Shown piece after piece: positions 60,958-64,000 of a DNA stretch of 64,000 bases (position 1 is the first letter of the stretch; each line of letters opens with the position of its first letter). This DNA is from Warburgia ugandensis (Eukaryota; Streptophyta; Magnoliopsida; Canellales; Canellaceae). Made by a program: the position numbers and the translations under genes. The stretch spans positions 12,416,327 to 12,480,326 of the forward strand of contig CP141137.1 of assembly GCA_035236585.1 (NCBI GenBank), read 5' to 3'. The notes below the pieces were generated by a model. That model did no database searches and was not told the origin of the DNA. It saw only the letters and a program-made list of their open reading frames with translations.

Positions 60958-61005
60958 AAGGGACAGCCCAGGTGCACGAAGCTCCTGCCTATGCAGGATT
61001 TAGGA
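60958..61005 (-). mobile_element. Au-like SINE, 3'-end fragment
   Basis: About 48 bp matching only the 3' end of the family ('gcccaggtgcacgaagctcc' on the plus strand). The rest is absent, consistent with strong 5' truncation. Confidence 0.7.
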
Positions 61006-61746
61006 CATTATTTTCCATTCTCAATAGAATGTGAAATTTTAAAACTTTCCTATTATATTAATTTGCAGAGACACAAGGGACCCAAGTCTGAAAGAACTAG
61101 CCGGGGCCATGGTCTACAACTAATGACTAGATTTTCTGCTAATCCACCCGTTTCAAGAAATGCCTCCTTCAATTTTATTACCCTTTGATAGCAATTCTTG
61201 AGAAGCAGTGCATATGGTTAACCAAACAATGATCTTGCTATTTTCCAATGTTCGACGAGTATATGATATGGAAAATATGATCAGGCAAAAGACCACCTCA
61301 ATCCAATCGTTCAATGATCTAGACTGTTAATATGAATGAGTCTACGGAAAATTCTTCACTGTTAGATGATTTTAAGCCTTTAATAGTTGATGTTTCTCCG
61401 TGCATGTAGAAGTTCTTTGTTTTGAATGTTGAACACACACATCCATGAGCACCTTGAACCCGCAACCTACTAGGTACCACGGGAGAGGTCCTTCTTGCTC
61501 CACTACACTAGCAGGCATTTGGTCTAGTAAACTTAGAAGATTGTTTTCTCATTTTCTAACTCTCCCTTTGAAGCCTACAAATTAGAGGCTTAGAGTTGTC
61601 GTATGGTTAGGAATTTGGCGTGTCACTCATCCGGATGACCTAAGAACATACAGTCAAGAATGTTGAACTTCTAAACTATCATCAAGAATTAGGATAAACT
61701 CAGCAACAGTGAGACGTATATATGTGGCCACACTAATTGGGATTTG
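61006..61746. other. Intergenic, nothing recognised
   Basis: No gene, RNA or repeat could be supported. Confidence 0.4.
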
Positions 61747-61922
61747 CATGGCATAGTTGCAATGGTAAAGTTGTGGTCGTGTGATCTTGAGGTTATGAGT
61801 TTAAGGTGTGGAAAAAGTCTCTTGTAAAAATACAAGGCAAAGCTGCGTACTATAGACCCTTGTGGTCTACCCCTTTCCCTAACCCCACAATTGTAAAAGC
61901 TTTGTGCACGGGACTGCCTTTG
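61747..61922 (+). mobile_element. Au-like SINE, diverged
   Basis: Plus-strand copy from 'catagttgcaatggtaaag' to 'gcacgggactgcctttgg'. It has more substitutions than most, and no clear target duplication. Confidence 0.82.
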
Positions 61923-62309
61923 GGGCATTACTGTTCACGTCTTACCTTGGAGAAAGGTAAGGCTCTTTGCCTTGAGGACTGGTAGATGCACCAACCAACT
62001 TGCAGTCAAAAGCTCACAGTGAAAATCCGTTAACCAAGGTAAATAAAAAGAAAAGAAAAATGAAGAAAAAGATCACAAGGAGGGCAATGTCTCATAGTTT
62101 GCGGCCCACTTAAATCAGATAAAGAATCTAAAGGAGAAGTACGTTTTGGAACATTATGGGACCAACTTGATAGTTTACTTGTAGAAGAGGCAAGAATGTC
62201 AAAAAGTGTATTAAGAGGAGGAGAACCAATGCCGTGACATTGCTGACTAGCCATGCCCCACTCATCTTTACCTTCTCCGCGACGAAAATGGCGTTTGCTT
62301 TCAAAAGTA

Positions 62310-62485
62310 AAAAGGGCAGTTCCACTGCACGAAGTTCACGCCTATGCGGGGTCTGGGGAGGGATGGACCACAAAGGCCTATAGTATGCAGCCTTATCTTG
62401 TTTTTGCAAGAAGTTGTTTCCACGCTTTGAACCGTGACTTCAAGGTCACACGATGATAACTTTTACCATTGTGCCAAAGCTACCC
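62310..62485 (-). mobile_element. Au-like SINE, 10-bp target duplication
   Basis: Full-length minus-strand copy flanked by 'ttcaaaagta' (62300-62309, 62486-62495). Confidence 0.9.
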
Positions 62486-62787
62486 TTCAAAAGTATTGAA
62501 ACAAAATTGCGTGTTGTCTTTTAGGAGATGGACATAACAATGTCATATGATATGACTACTACGTTCTAAATTGGACAATATTTAAGATACAAGCAAATAA
62601 AAATAATTCCCATTTAATTAAGCTTGTTATTCACTAAATATAATGGCCAAAAGAACTACTTGGTAGGATCCACTTTTAGATACCTTTCTAGTTTTCATTC
62701 ACTGGTCCTACAAGAAGTAACTCGGATCACAAATATCTTGTGCCATGTAAAATGGACAAGGTACATGGTTTTTTATGGAGGCAAATG

Positions 62788-63350
62788 TCATAGACTTGCA
62801 TTACAAGGCTCGTGATCTAGGCCTACAAACTTCAAGAGAGACCTGATTAGCTTGTGAATGTGACCTGAAGGACTTAGGCCTGTGCTTGTGTTTCTGGATC
62901 AATAGAACAAGGCCTAATTCTAGAAGGCCTAGTTTTTAGAAGAATCCTTGTAAATATTTTAGATCTTTTGAAGTCGTCTAAAATACTATAGGAGAATGGT
63001 AAAGTAATCTAAAAAGATAAGGAGGGTTCCAGAATACGATCTGGACCTTTGATGTATTGACACTTTGAATAATCCTAGCTATCCATTTGAGGAGGTGGAT
63101 AGAGGTAAGCATGTATAAATAGGGGTTAGCTCCTCATTTATAATCAACTCAAACCTTTCAATCATATCTCAAGCAAGGGTTAATAAGTTCTCTTCGAGAT
63201 GTCTCTTTCTAAGTTCCTCTCATTACTCTAGTGGGTGAGTGAGTGTAGCCCAGCAAGTGAGAGTAGAAGTAGAAGGCTGACTTGTATTCTATAAAGAAAT
63301 TGCGCAAAAGTGCTGTACGAGTTTAGCATAGGTGAAATTACGATCCAGTT
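62788..63350 (+). mobile_element. LTR-like repeat, copy 2 of 2 (copia-type, solo)
   Basis: Diverged partner of 53048-53590 in the same orientation. 'tataaataggggttagctcc' near 63115 includes a TATA-like box, as expected of an LTR promoter. No coding sequence of an element lies between or beside the two copies, so they are probably independent solo LTRs. Ends are approximate. Confidence 0.6.
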
Positions 63351-64000
63351 ACACAATGCTGCAAATATTAATTTTCTTTAAGAAACCAACAGCAGAAGAG
63401 GATATTTATTTGAAGTTAAGAGAGTGTGCGTGGTTCATTCATAAAAGGACAACAAATGAGGCTTCTTTGGAACCTAAGCATGGATTAGGTTGTCTATAGT
63501 AGCTGTGCTATGTGAAAACTGTGAATAATTTTTAGGAAAAGGTTATCCTTTAATAAGACCATCCATAGAGAGCCATCCCTGTGCCAAACAACTTCAATAA
63601 GTGAAATGAGTATAAGAAAGATGCTCCCGCAGACTGCTTATGATATGTTACAGGCTATCTATTAAATCAAGCTTATGTTTAGGGGCGCTGATGCCCTCTT
63701 TTGGTGGGTACCATAAATATGGGTTATGTGATAACTGATGGGCGGTTATGCAGCCAATCGTGAACAATGTTTAGTGCATCTGCCTGCAAGGTCTAGTCCT
63801 CTCACTTTTCCCTTCAGATGAGGATAAGATGTAGAACATTGAGTGAGTGATTTGCTTTATAATTCTTCGCTTGGGCTGTTGCACCAGGTAAAAAAAAAAA
63901 GCACAAATCTACTATTGTTCTTATCGTAGACTGAATGGTTTAAAATTTTAAATCACGAAAAAGATAGACCCCACTAATTCTTTGCTGCTATAACGTATTT
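63351..64000. other. Intergenic, nothing recognised
   Basis: No feature could be supported up to the window end. Confidence 0.4.

Noticed and set aside
261-62485. tRNA genes at the SINE heads
   Set aside because: Box A- and B-like sequences are present, but no cloverleaf or anticodon stem could be formed and every copy continues into the same SINE body.

Overview
The window is nuclear DNA from a flowering plant with a repeat-rich genome. Evidence is plant-type spliced genes (a KDO-8-phosphate synthase, a pectate lyase-like gene, LRR receptor kinases of the Xa21/EFR-like class), at least sixteen copies of a tRNA-derived SINE matching the plant Au family, an RTE LINE with the trinucleotide tail typical of plants, and Ty3/gypsy and Ty1/copia fossils. 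I cannot name the species. Nothing looks prokaryotic or organellar.

Layout. 1-7.8 kb: the last four exons of a KDO-8-phosphate synthase gene (+ strand). Its 5.2-kb intron holds an almost full-length but decayed RTE LINE. 7.8-12.2 kb: non-coding, with an L1-type RNase H fragment into which two SINEs have inserted, plus two more SINEs. 12.2-15.1 kb: an LRR receptor kinase pseudogene (- strand). 15.15-22.1 kb: an LTR copy followed by a broken Athila-like gypsy element. 22.1-31.5 kb: a tandem array of about 25 units of about 385 bp. 31.3-33.0 kb: a second decayed LRR receptor kinase copy. 33.0-34.1 kb: a block of direct and inverted ~208-bp repeats. 35.5-39.0 kb: a complete four-exon pectate lyase-like gene (- strand) encoding 479 residues with a GPI-anchor-like tail. 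39-64 kb: intergenic DNA with a gypsy fossil split by a 2.9-kb solo LTR, a collapsed copia element, two related LTR-like repeats, an L1 fragment and many SINEs.

The most unusual feature is the array. Each unit carries about 200 bp of the kinase exon of the neighbouring receptor pseudogene (activation segment into subdomain X) joined to about 180 bp of sequence not found in the gene. It runs straight into the exon of the second receptor copy, so it appears to be a young satellite born from a protein-coding exon. Its units fall into subtypes in a recurring order, which suggests multi-unit amplification by unequal exchange.

Only the KDO-8-phosphate synthase and pectate lyase genes look intact; both act on the cell wall (KDO for rhamnogalacturonan II; pectate cleavage). 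I see no sign that their adjacency is functional. All coordinates and splice sites were read by eye.
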